IMG/VR virus record: IMGVR_UViG_3300020213_000043
Span: 1-47,255 of that record
Reading direction: 5' to 3' (one strand)
DNA length: 47,255 nucleotides
Origin: a virus
Numbering within the stretch: position 1 is the first letter of the stretch; every line of letters begins with the position of its first letter. The position numbers and the translations under genes are program-made. The notes beneath the pieces are model-generated. The model saw only the letters and a list, made by a program, of their open reading frames with translations. It did no database searches and was not told the origin of the DNA. Shown one piece after another: positions 39,522 through 47,255 of the stretch.

Positions 39522-40036
39522 TAATCAAGGATTGAGTAGTATATCCATGTAGTAATAGACCCGGCGTTCATGTTAACCAGATTGGTTGCCGTGGACGTAC
39601 CTGTCAGTTGAATAATAGTGCCGGATGCAAGGCTCTCAATGCCGCCACCGCCAAGCGCTGATGATATAGTGTTTGCATTTGCTATAGATCCATACTTTGA
39701 AGGATTTCCGGCAACCCCAACAGCCATGCCGAAGGTGCTTGCTGGCCATCCGGAGGCAGCAAAAGCAATACTTACACTTACAACCACCCGATGGATCACG
39801 CCGCCAGCCGGAAGAGTGAACAAGTCTTCTGTCTCTACTGTCGCATTTGCCGTGAAGTCAGCGTGCGTCTTTGTTACTTTTGTTCTGAGTAGAATATCGG
39901 GAGATACTACCAGCACACCAAGCATACCGCTAACCGTTACCTTGTTAAGCTCACCAGTGGCTGGGTCACCGAACAAAACAATATCAGTGCCTACAGGTGT
40001 GGCGGCTGTGAATTGGTGATATTTTTTATTAGCCAT
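39521..40036 (-). CDS. Virion beta-sandwich protein, fibre/decoration type
   Basis: 171 residues. KYHQFTAATPVGTDIVLFGDPATGELNKVTVSGML is the N-terminal anchor pattern common in fibres of Bacteroidota phages. The rest (LFTLPAGGVIHRVVVSVSIAFAASG, VGVAGNPSKYGS, TNLVNMNAGSITTWIYYSI) is a jelly-roll/sandwich seen in decoration and fibre proteins. From its place before the chaperone it could also be the tail tube; I think that less likely. Confidence 0.55.
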   Translation of the reverse strand: MANKKYHQFTAATPVGTDIVLFGDPATGELNKVTVSGMLGVLVVSPDILLRTKVTKTHADFTANATVETEDLFTLPAGGVIHRVVVSVSIAFAASGWPASTFGMAVGVAGNPSKYGSIANANTISSALGGGGIESLASGTIIQLTGTSTATNLVNMNAGSITTWIYYSILD

Positions 40037-40736
40037 CTATAATTTTGGTTAAAGAGTCATCAACTACATATGTTGCTATCGGAGCGTCACAAGCTGAATG
40101 ATTCAGAACAGGAGATGCAGGGAAGCAATCAGGAAAGACAAGGGCAGTGAGCTTGAATACTAATCCAAAGGCAGCATATTGATTTATAAATTGAGCCTGA
40201 TCATCGGCAAATGAATATTCTGCAAATGGGTTGCCCTCTATTTCGCGGACAAACCGGATCTTCATTTTGTTGACATAAATATTAAAGTCAGCATCTGTGA
40301 CACCTAACACCGTCCAAGATATAGCCTGCTGCTTTATCATTATGTTGAAAAGCGTTTTTATAACCTCAGCTTTAGCGACATGGGTCATACCCTGATGGTC
40401 ATTCATCCAAACATTCACGCTAAAGTCTTGCTCAATATTAATTGCTCTTCGCTTCGGTATATTTTCGGCAGCAGTGCTTGACATATCTCCTTCAGCAGAT
40501 ATAAGCATAAGCGAGGCATAGCTCTTATCTGTCGTCATTACATTCAATCCGTTGTAATCAGTAGCGCATCCATCTATCGTAACATTTTTAGCAACTGGGA
40601 TTATTTTATCCGCAAACTGCCCATCCCTAACCTCTACCCTCTTGGTGTACGGTGTTACCATCCAACCTATCTGATCAGCCCATGTAAGTGACTCTAGTAA
40701 TGGCACAACTACTGTACCTATTATTTGCTCAATCAT
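40029..40736 (-). CDS. Neck/tail completion protein (probable)
   Basis: 235 residues without recognised motifs, beta-rich with an amphipathic N-terminus (MIEQIIGTVVVPLLESLTWADQIGW). Its place between the gene at 40733 and the fibre-like gene fits a tail terminator or completion protein. ATGA overlap with the upstream gene, 8-bp overlap with the next. Confidence 0.45.
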   Translation of the reverse strand: MIEQIIGTVVVPLLESLTWADQIGWMVTPYTKRVEVRDGQFADKIIPVAKNVTIDGCATDYNGLNVMTTDKSYASLMLISAEGDMSSTAAENIPKRRAINIEQDFSVNVWMNDHQGMTHVAKAEVIKTLFNIMIKQQAISWTVLGVTDADFNIYVNKMKIRFVREIEGNPFAEYSFADDQAQFINQYAAFGLVFKLTALVFPDCFPASPVLNHSACDAPIATYVVDDSLTKIIDG

Positions 40737-41293
40737 GCTAATTTATATTTTCTAAAAACGTTTAATACGCGCTGCAAATTTAATTTTTGCAAAAGGGCAA
40801 ACTCACTATCTGATGTCGCAAGGAAGTCACCAGATTGAGCCTTATTAAAATCAATTAACCTCTGCATCTCAGCATCATCGGAGCCAAAGACATACGTAGT
40901 TGATAGATCATCTGCATTAAGGACTATCGGCTTTATAGATTTCCACATCTTACCGGTAAATGAGAAGTTTTTAAAAGCTGTTGGCCTGTTGTTTATTTCT
41001 CTCCAATCTTTGTATGATGAAAAATATCCTTTAGCTTTTAATATTTCTTTTTGCTTTGCCTTGATATTAAAGTCTGCATTTTTTACAGATGATCCATGAT
41101 ACCAGTAAGGCACCAGGGCCTCTGAGTAACCTCCCGGTGAGCCTCCGTCTGCTGTTGCTCCATTCTCTACTACTCTAGCACTAACGAGTGCCAACTCATC
41201 GAACATCATCTTTCCTGTATCGGCGGTGCGCTGTGCCTTCAACTCTGCCATAGCAGCCTTTATATTAATAGCGCGTTCTGCGTAAGTTGTCAT
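40733..41293 (-). CDS. Head-tail joining protein (probable)
   Basis: 186 residues from ATG 41293 (a TTG at 41326 would lengthen it into the promoter region). NFSFTGKMWKSIKPIVLNADDLSTTYVFGSDDAEMQRLIDFNKAQSGDFLATSDSEFALLQKL has the layout of gpS/HK97-gp10-like virion morphogenesis proteins: a TGKMW segment, a strand pair and a long terminal helix. First gene of the minus-strand tail block. Confidence 0.5.
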   Translation of the reverse strand: MTTYAERAINIKAAMAELKAQRTADTGKMMFDELALVSARVVENGATADGGSPGGYSEALVPYWYHGSSVKNADFNIKAKQKEILKAKGYFSSYKDWREINNRPTAFKNFSFTGKMWKSIKPIVLNADDLSTTYVFGSDDAEMQRLIDFNKAQSGDFLATSDSEFALLQKLNLQRVLNVFRKYKLA

Positions 41294-41310
41294 TATAGTG
41301 GTAAAGTTAT

Positions 41311-41318
41311 TACATTTG
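41311..41318 (+). promoter_or_regulatory. -7 box for the terminase operon
   Basis: TACATTTG, a perfect TAnnTTTG, 36 bp before ATG 41354. GTTAT/ATAAC arms (41306-41310 and 41320-41324) flank it. Confidence 0.55.
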
Positions 41319-41341
41319 CATAACAATTTTGTTTAATACAT

Positions 41342-41349
41342 CAAATGTA
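41342..41349 (-). promoter_or_regulatory. -7 box for the minus-strand tail block
   Basis: TACATTTG on the minus strand, about 49 bp before ATG 41293. It overlaps the inverted repeat TACAT-CAA-ATGTA (41337-41349). It has no late palindrome. Confidence 0.55.
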
Positions 41350-41353
41350 ATAG

Positions 41354-41680
41354 ATGAAAGAAGCTCTCCATGAACAAGCCGGTATCAAAACTATCTATGC
41401 ATCTAATTTTCTACACGCTGCATTGTGGGCGTTTGTTAGCGGACAACGGCAAGCCGGAAAAGATATTAATGAATCAATAAGATGCTTTATGAAATTCATG
41501 GACTGTGAAGACGTTGAGTTTAATTCGCTAAAACAGACTTACTATCGGAAAAATTCTGAATATGTGCAGTCAGCCACGGCGATGAAGGCAGACACAAAAC
41601 AGGTCTTTGATTGCCAGCCGGATGAAATTGACAGGGTATTTTCTCAGATGAAAAATGCAATAAGCAAAAATATAAAATGA
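41354..41680 (+). CDS. Unknown protein, first gene of the terminase operon
   Basis: 108 residues, mainly helical (HAALWAFVSGQRQAGKDINESIRCFMKFM), no family recognised. ATGA overlap with the methyltransferase fusion. A regulator or packaging accessory is possible by position only. Confidence 0.5.
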   Translation: MKEALHEQAGIKTIYASNFLHAALWAFVSGQRQAGKDINESIRCFMKFMDCEDVEFNSLKQTYYRKNSEYVQSATAMKADTKQVFDCQPDEIDRVFSQMKNAISKNIK

Positions 41681-42840
41681 GCGAAACCATACCGATATCA
41701 AGCCTAAAGAATAATCCTAGCAATCCACGGATAATCAGGGATGAGAAGTTTGAGAAGTTGAAAAAATCAATTCAGGACTTTCCTAAAATGCTGGAGTTAA
41801 GACCTATGGTCTACGATCCGGCTACGATGCAGGTGCTTGGCGGTAATATGCGATTGAAAGCATTAAAGGAGCTGGGTCATAAAAATATACCGTTGATATG
41901 GCTAAAGCCATCCACCGGATTAACGGATGATGAGAAGAAAGAGTTTATCATTAAGGACAACTTAGGTTTTGGAGAATGGGACTGGCAGGAACTGGCCGCC
42001 AATTGGGACGAATCAAAGCTGGAGGATTGGGGACTTGAATGCCAATGGCCAGAGGAGATTATAGCCGATGCAGTTGAGGATGATTACGAGATACCTGAAG
42101 AAATATTTACAGATATAGTTCTTGGTGACCTTTTCGAGATTGGAGATCATAGGCTGTTGTGTGGCGATAGTACTTGTTCTGATACAGTTTCAAAGTTAAT
42201 GAATGGACAGAAAGCGGATATGGTGTTTACAGACCCGCCTTATGGGATGAACTTAGATACTGATTATTCTAAAATGCCTTCAACAAAAAAAGAAGGTAAT
42301 AAAAATTATAGTAAGGTTATTGGCGATAACAAAGATTTTACACATGAATTAATAAGTACAATATTCGCCTTGTTTGATGATGTTAAAGAGATTTTTATTT
42401 TTGGAGCTGATTACTTTTCAGAATTATTGCCAAACAAAAATACAGGCAGTTGGATAGTTTGGGATAAAAGAGTAGATGAGAATTTTGACAAAATGATAGG
42501 GTCTGCTTTTGAATTATGTTGGAGTAAATCAAAGCACCAAAGAAAAATAGCAAGATTTAACAATACCTTGTTTAGTGGTGAGGCAGATGCAAAAAATAAA
42601 TTTCACCCAACACAAAAACCATTAAAATTAGTTGAGTTTTTTTTAAAGAATTGGGGGGAAGAAAATGATTTAATCGTTGATATTTATCTTGGCTCAGGGT
42701 CTACAATGGTAGCATCACACCAATTGAAGCGAAAATGTTACGGCATGGAACTTGACCCTAAATACTGTCAAGTAATTATAGACAGAATGCGAAAGCTAGA
42801 TCCAGATATTAAGATACTAAGAAATGGAAAAGAACTTTAA
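41677..42840 (+). CDS. ParB-domain / DNA N-methyltransferase fusion
   Basis: 387 residues. Residues 1-100 are a ParB/Srx-type domain (SLKNNPSNPRI, VLGGNMRLKALKELG). Residues about 145-387 are an N6-adenine or N4-cytosine methyltransferase of the beta order: FTDPPYG (186-189) first, HPTQKP (310-315), then DIYLGSGSTMVA (about 335-346) binding AdoMet. The DNA coding for the methylase half after DPPY is visibly more AT-rich than the ParB half, suggesting a domain swap. Such fusions sit near terminase genes in many phages and protect DNA or mark it. The end overlaps the next gene by 17 bp. Confidence 0.9.
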   Translation: MSETIPISSLKNNPSNPRIIRDEKFEKLKKSIQDFPKMLELRPMVYDPATMQVLGGNMRLKALKELGHKNIPLIWLKPSTGLTDDEKKEFIIKDNLGFGEWDWQELAANWDESKLEDWGLECQWPEEIIADAVEDDYEIPEEIFTDIVLGDLFEIGDHRLLCGDSTCSDTVSKLMNGQKADMVFTDPPYGMNLDTDYSKMPSTKKEGNKNYSKVIGDNKDFTHELISTIFALFDDVKEIFIFGADYFSELLPNKNTGSWIVWDKRVDENFDKMIGSAFELCWSKSKHQRKIARFNNTLFSGEADAKNKFHPTQKPLKLVEFFLKNWGEENDLIVDIYLGSGSTMVASHQLKRKCYGMELDPKYCQVIIDRMRKLDPDIKILRNGKEL

Positions 42841-43204
42841 ACAGAAGAAGCAAATAAACCCCAATAGCCTTGCAAACTTAAAGCCGTTTGTAAAGGGCAT
42901 TTCTGGCAATCCAGGAGGCAAGAGCGAGAACAGGCTGCCGATGCACAGGGGAACTATCGCTAAGAAATGGCTGGCAGCAATTGAAAAAGGCAAAGACCCA
43001 ATAAGCGGAGAGCTGCTATATTTGTCACAGGAGGACATCGGGACTTTGTCGCTTATTAAGAAAATGAGGTCAGGGGATGTAAGCGCATACAATGCCCTGA
43101 TGGATTCGGCCTACGGGAAAGCAAGGCAGACCACAGAGATAACGGGAGCTGATGGTGATGCTATTGAAATGAAGATAACGGGAATGGTCATCAAAAAAGA
43201 TTAA
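42824..43204 (+). CDS. Small terminase candidate (DUF5681-like)
   Basis: 126 residues. NPNSLANLKPFVKGISGNPGGKSENR is the basic DUF5681-type start found in phage small-terminase-like proteins; a helical middle and GKARQTTEITGADGDAIEM follow. It lies 5 bp upstream of the large terminase. The DNA-recognition role is inferred. Confidence 0.65.
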   Translation: MEKNFKQKKQINPNSLANLKPFVKGISGNPGGKSENRLPMHRGTIAKKWLAAIEKGKDPISGELLYLSQEDIGTLSLIKKMRSGDVSAYNALMDSAYGKARQTTEITGADGDAIEMKITGMVIKKD

Positions 43205-43209
43205 CATTT

Positions 43210-44565
43210 ATGGACATTGAATTTCGTTGCATGGGAAACGAAAAACAATTCCAGGCATCTCAATACTGGATTGATGATACCACGGAGCAGATCCTTTATG
43301 GTGGTGCAAAGGCCGGGGGTAAATCATTTCTTGGATGCTCATTAATTTTTGGAGATGCTTTAATATATCCTAATACTCATTATTTTATTGCAAGAAAAGA
43401 ATTAGCAGACCTCCGAAAGTTTACCGTACCATCTGTAATTGAGGTTCTTTCCGGATGGGGTATACAAAAGTCAGGGTATAAATACAACGGGCAGGATAAC
43501 TATTTTGAACTCAGCAATGGCAGTAAGGTCTTTTTAATATCCTGCACATACTTACCATCTGATCCATTATTTGAAAGGTTCGGATCTATGCAGATGACAA
43601 GGGGCTGGATCGAAGAGGCAGGGGAGGTCAGTGAGGATGCAAAGAGAAACCTATGGATATCAATAGGGCGGTGGAAAAACCTTGAATACGGCCTTAAGAA
43701 AAAAATACTGATAACCTGCAATCCAAAGAAAGGTTTTTTGTACCGCGAATTTTATAAGCCGTTTACACTTGGCACTATCCCTGAATCAAAAAAATTTATT
43801 GCTGCATTAGTTTACGACAACAAAACAGCACCACTTGATTATATTCAATCGCTTGAGGACCTGCAAGGCGTTTCAAGGCAAAGGCTATTGCACGGTAATT
43901 GGGAATATGATGATAGCGATGATTCGCTAATTGATTATGATTGCATCCTCGATTCTCTTAATAACACCCATGTAAAACAAACTGGCAAAAGATATATTAC
44001 AGCTGATATAGCATTACAGGGTTCGGATAATTTTGTTATTCTGGTTTGGGATGGCTTCGTTTGCATCCATTCGGAAAAGATACCAAAGATCGGTCCAAGG
44101 GAACTGGTGGACAAAATAGGTGTTTTAAAAAGACGATTTAATGTACCAAATTCACACATAGCCTATGATGCTGACGGTGTTGGTGCTTATGTTGGTGGGT
44201 GGGTCGAAGGGGCAAAGGCATTTCACAATGGAGGATCACCAAAGAAGGTGTCTAACGAAAAGGAAGATTATGCGAATCTAAAATCACAGTGTTATTTTAA
44301 AATGGCAAAGCGTGACAATGAGCATGGTTACCATATGCAGGCACTTCCTGAATCAGACAGAGAGGCGTACATTGAGGAGATGGAGCAGGTAAAAAGAGGA
44401 GGCAAGGACCCTGACGGCAAATTAAGAATTATTAGCAAAAAAGAAGTAAAGGCAAACATTGGCAGGTCTCCTGATATAACAGATGCGAAGATGATGAGGG
44501 AACTTTTTGAGCTAACACCCCCAAGGATGGCCATGTCCGGCATAAACATCGAGGATCTAAATTGA
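43210..44565 (+). CDS. terL: Terminase large subunit
   Basis: 451 residues. Walker A YGGAKAGGKS (30-39), RKELADLRK, Walker B/catalytic GWIEEAGEV (Glu135, Glu136), coupling motif ITCNP (about 168-172). Nuclease domain: ITADIALQGSDN (Asp266), AYDADGVGAYVGG (Asp320, Asp322) and a last Asp in SPDITDAKMM near 420. This is the packaging motor and end-cutting nuclease. The late promoter for portal begins 4 bp after its stop. Confidence 0.95.
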   Translation: MDIEFRCMGNEKQFQASQYWIDDTTEQILYGGAKAGGKSFLGCSLIFGDALIYPNTHYFIARKELADLRKFTVPSVIEVLSGWGIQKSGYKYNGQDNYFELSNGSKVFLISCTYLPSDPLFERFGSMQMTRGWIEEAGEVSEDAKRNLWISIGRWKNLEYGLKKKILITCNPKKGFLYREFYKPFTLGTIPESKKFIAALVYDNKTAPLDYIQSLEDLQGVSRQRLLHGNWEYDDSDDSLIDYDCILDSLNNTHVKQTGKRYITADIALQGSDNFVILVWDGFVCIHSEKIPKIGPRELVDKIGVLKRRFNVPNSHIAYDADGVGAYVGGWVEGAKAFHNGGSPKKVSNEKEDYANLKSQCYFKMAKRDNEHGYHMQALPESDREAYIEEMEQVKRGGKDPDGKLRIISKKEVKANIGRSPDITDAKMMRELFELTPPRMAMSGINIEDLN

Positions 44566-44568
44566 TAT

Positions 44569-44614
44569 GGTTACACTATGTAACCTTTAGCCCCCAGCTA
44601 TTCCATCATTTTTG
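44569..44614 (+). promoter_or_regulatory. Late promoter copy 4: palindrome plus -7-like box
   Basis: GGTTACACTATGTAACC at 44569-44585, 21 bp, CATTTTTG at 44607-44614. The portal ATG is 7 bases past the box (44621). Confidence 0.78.
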
Positions 44615-44620
44615 CAGTAT

Positions 44621-46438
44621 ATGGATTTGTCACCTGACGAACTTTTTGCATTATTACTTAGGCGTGTCGCTGAAGACAAGCCCCATACTGATTATAAGAG
44701 AACAGTAGACCACGCCAATTGGTGCTACCAGATGGTTACGGGTGATGAGCAACGGGAGATACTAGTCACCTACAAAGTAAGGGAGACGCAGAAGCAGGTA
44801 GACCAGAGGGTGAGGATCACTAATAGCAGGACTCAGTACGTATGCAATAAGGTCAAGAAGCTATACAATGAGGTGCATCGGTGCGATGATGTTACGGAAT
44901 CAATAAGCTATCTATCCAGCAACAATGCCGACCTTATAGGGCTTCAGGATGCGCTAAATGTTTTTTACGAAAACAAACCCCTCGATAAATATATTGCAGG
45001 TCGTTTCAAAGATTTGGTATTTGAAGATCCGAACGCGTATATAATTACGGAGTTTGAGAATGATGACCCGATCAATAAAAAACCAACTGTCTACCCTTTC
45101 GAGGTCAGGGCCAGCGAGGTATATGATACCAAGCATCTTAATGGGGTCTTAAAATACCTCATTAGTTTTCATCCCATAACTTACCCCACTACCAGAAAGG
45201 GCACGGTCATAGGTCATCGGTTCACGATGTACGGTATCGGTTACTCCTTCGTTCTGCAGCACATTCCTAAAGACGCTATTTTTGAAATGCTTGAGGGTTG
45301 GGATACCATTTCGATTAAGGTCGATAAAGAAACAAGAAACTATATTTGGAAAGGTTTTGAATCAAAAACCACGGAGTGCCCTGCTTTCCGGGTCGGCTAT
45401 TCTGATGACCCAACCACACAGGGAAGGACTAAGGTCTCGCCCTTTTACCCTGCTGAAAAAATCATTACAGACCTGATTTGGAATAAATCAGAATACGATT
45501 TATCAAAAGCGCTCCATGGCTTTTATCAAAAATTTGTCTATGTCGATAAATGCGAAGCCTGCACGGGCGAAGGGCATCTACTAGATCGGGAGCGTGAGGG
45601 TCATTACGTGGCATGTACCTCATGCAAAGGCACAGGCAAAGACATCCATTCCACTGTTCAAGATGTGGTTATGTTCGATATGCCACAGGACGGAAGTACA
45701 CCAGTGCCGTTATCAAACCTCATTCACTTTGCCGCTATTCCAGATGCATTGATAAAAATGCAGCGTGAGGACTTTATAAGCGATCAGCGAGATGTATTCA
45801 ATGCCATTTTTGGGGCTAACGTCCTTGACAGGTCGGAGATCGTTGAGACAGCAACGGCAAAAAACTACGACTGGAGAGCGGTTAATAATACGCTATTCGA
45901 GTATGCGGATAATGTAGACGAGTTCTATAAATTCAGCGTCCGGACAACTGCAAACCACCGCGGTGAAGCTAACGGCCTGGTGGTTCAGCGTTCTTCCCCA
46001 TCTGACTTTAAGCTGGAGACAATCCAGGATCTTATAGATCAAAGAAGCTCAGCCGCTATGGCCGGGGTGCCTATGTCAGTTATCACGACTATTGACATGG
46101 CGATATTAGGAAAGCAGCACAAAGATGATCCGGATTTCATCAAAAATTACAAGGCATGGGAGCGGTTCAAACCAATGCGGGATAAGTCGAAAGACGAAAA
46201 AATGATCCTGCTCTCTACCTTGCCTTCGGATGATTCTGAGAAAGTGCTGTATACGTATTATGATCGCATCATGGCTGACATCTTTGACGAGGTGCCTAAC
46301 TTCGCAGATATGGATTACAAGAGGCAGAAAGCCATTGTCTATGCGAAGGTCAGCGAAATAACTGCATTGAAGGCACGACCAAACCTTAACAGCGTTTTAA
46401 ATTTCGCAATGGATGCACAGGAGCCCGTACAGCCGTAA
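44621..46438 (+). CDS. Portal protein
   Basis: 605 residues from ATG 44621; TTG 44612 would lie in the promoter box. Position after TerL, size, a helical start and stretches such as EILVTYKVRETQKQVDQRVRITNSRTQYVCNKVKKLYNEV fit a portal, and the minor head gene follows. An unusual insert carries two CxxCxGxG motifs (CEACTGEG, Cys311/314; CTSCKGTG, Cys332/335), like half of a DnaJ zinc finger. The end overlaps the minor head gene by 26 bp. Confidence 0.8.
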   Translation: MDLSPDELFALLLRRVAEDKPHTDYKRTVDHANWCYQMVTGDEQREILVTYKVRETQKQVDQRVRITNSRTQYVCNKVKKLYNEVHRCDDVTESISYLSSNNADLIGLQDALNVFYENKPLDKYIAGRFKDLVFEDPNAYIITEFENDDPINKKPTVYPFEVRASEVYDTKHLNGVLKYLISFHPITYPTTRKGTVIGHRFTMYGIGYSFVLQHIPKDAIFEMLEGWDTISIKVDKETRNYIWKGFESKTTECPAFRVGYSDDPTTQGRTKVSPFYPAEKIITDLIWNKSEYDLSKALHGFYQKFVYVDKCEACTGEGHLLDREREGHYVACTSCKGTGKDIHSTVQDVVMFDMPQDGSTPVPLSNLIHFAAIPDALIKMQREDFISDQRDVFNAIFGANVLDRSEIVETATAKNYDWRAVNNTLFEYADNVDEFYKFSVRTTANHRGEANGLVVQRSSPSDFKLETIQDLIDQRSSAAMAGVPMSVITTIDMAILGKQHKDDPDFIKNYKAWERFKPMRDKSKDEKMILLSTLPSDDSEKVLYTYYDRIMADIFDEVPNFADMDYKRQKAIVYAKVSEITALKARPNLNSVLNFAMDAQEPVQP

Positions 46439-47255
46439 GCGTGAGGAACTAATATCAAAACAATCAGACAGGCTTAATTCACAGATAGATAAATCACAGA
46501 ATAGATTTTACAAAATCCTGCTATCAAGTTTTATAGACAGCCTCCCTGTCGATGAGGACGGGGTATTAACTCCTAATATAAACTCACACTTCCTGCCCCA
46601 AAAACTTGACAACCTGTACGACCAGTTCATAGAGGATGACATTGCACCTATCATTGGGTCATTCAGTTTGGGCGTTAAAAAACTACTAGATGCCAACGAG
46701 GATTATTTTGATAGCATCAAACCATCGAATAACCACGAGGAAAAAAAGAACTCAATTCTTAGGGCGTTAGGCATAGGACTAGGCGTAACACTTGGCGGCT
46801 CCCTTATCCAGTCTTTCTTCACGGACAGGGCGTTGATCGGCACCGTTAAGGCATTGACCATGACGGCCATGAGTACAGGGCTGACCATAACAGCTTTCAA
46901 GATAGCGGCTAAGGAGGTCGTGCTAAGACAAGGGGGCGGGCTTCTTAAAAAACTATTCGAAGAAAAATTGCCAGACCCATATGTAAAAATAGATAGGGTC
47001 ATAGGCAACAATTATGCAGTTGAATTAAAATTAAACTATGCCGTATATCGGGGGGGCACTATCGGCACCTCCCGTGATTTCTGTATCGAGCGGAACAATA
47101 AAGTATTTTCACGCAACGAAATAATGAAGTTCGGAACACCACAGGATGAATGGGGTGGATACGATGACAAGGGCACTGGAGAATTTCAAGGCAAGACAGA
47201 TCCTTATAACCCATTAATTGACCTTGGAGGATATAACTGCAGGCATTCATTTAAT
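46413..47255 (+). CDS. Minor head protein, N-terminal part (continues at 246-320)
   Basis: ATG 46413, inside the portal end, starts MHRSPYSRKREELISKQSDR; 281 codons run to the window end in frame and 24 more residues follow after circular joining. The helical region includes SILRALGIGLGVTLGGSLIQSF and ALTMTAMSTGLTITAFKIAAKEV. The C-terminal signature is described for 1-320. The start is chosen because it is the first in-frame ATG and is coupled to the portal. Confidence 0.75.
   Translation, partial: MHRSPYSRKREELISKQSDRLNSQIDKSQNRFYKILLSSFIDSLPVDEDGVLTPNINSHFLPQKLDNLYDQFIEDDIAPIIGSFSLGVKKLLDANEDYFDSIKPSNNHEEKKNSILRALGIGLGVTLGGSLIQSFFTDRALIGTVKALTMTAMSTGLTITAFKIAAKEVVLRQGGGLLKKLFEEKLPDPYVKIDRVIGNNYAVELKLNYAVYRGGTIGTSRDFCIERNNKVFSRNEIMKFGTPQDEWGGYDDKGTGEFQGKTDPYNPLIDLGGYNCRHSFN
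47011..47255. repeat. Terminal direct repeat, right copy
   Basis: Matches 1-245 with one silent difference at 47138. Confidence 0.9.

Noticed and set aside
41335-41350. TACAT-CAA-ATGTA as a fifth late palindrome
   Set aside because: Outer GG/CC and the arm spacing differ, and no -7-like box lies 21 bp away in either direction.

Overview
The window looks like the complete genome of a tailed dsDNA phage of a Bacteroidota host. Positions 1-245 repeat at 47011-47255 with one synonymous mismatch, so the sequence closes into a circle (or circularly permuted unit) of about 47,010 bp. A head gene is cut by the window ends: it starts at 46413 and stops at 320. The host assignment rests on promoters of the TAnnTTTG type, A-rich translation starts without Shine-Dalgarno sequences, Bacteroidota-style fibre and methyltransferase proteins, and genes with Sec and lipoprotein signals. 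A long tape measure and a tail chaperone with a -1 frameshift point to a long-tailed, siphovirus-like virion. No integrase is visible.

Layout. 44621-46438 and 46413-320: portal and minor head protein. 377-3849: two large tail proteins, the second with Ig-like repeats. 3846-9844: five consecutive genes that all begin with export signals, including fibres, a lipoprotein and a possible outer-membrane barrel. 9850-11666: small membrane protein, metallophosphoesterase and SPFH/band-7 protein. 11794-14793: possible tail tube, small protein, scaffold and major capsid. 14885-17506: possible holin, an unusual matrixin-amidase lysin and an unknown virion-type protein. 17567-18094 is a lone minus-strand secreted protein with its own promoter. 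18237-28527 is the early/replication block: DNA-binding regulators, ssDNA-binding candidate, RecE-like nuclease, SNF2-type helicase, VRR-NUC nuclease, C5 methyltransferase with a second gene nested inside it, and primase-helicase. 28528-29203 is noncoding, with a terminator, two repeat families and an AT-rich tract; it is the best origin candidate. 29204-35876 holds many small genes, and from 32435 to 35505 these are separated by seven related hairpin elements. 35929-38412 is the tape measure; it converges on a minus-strand block (41293-38414) of neck/tail genes and the frameshifted tail chaperone. 41354-44565 carries a ParB-methyltransferase fusion, a small-terminase candidate and the large terminase.

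Most notable signals. (1) Four copies of a 17-bp palindrome (GGTTACACTATGTAACC and a one-base variant) lie exactly 21 bp upstream of a -7-like box, in front of the tail, capsid, tape-measure and portal genes. This looks like a late promoter system in which a dimeric protein site replaces the -33 box, and in at least two cases the transcript should be nearly leaderless. (2) Seven attC-like hairpins separate small, often AT-rich ORFs. (3) A 251-codon gene is nested in another frame of the cytosine methyltransferase. (4) A T7 slippery site fuses the two tail chaperone frames. (5) The fibre module is full of signal peptides. (6) The lysin fuses an MMP-like metalloprotease to an amidase. (7) Seven C4 runs with an exact 11-bp period mark the putative origin.

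All functional names come from reading motifs and recalling families; no database search was possible.
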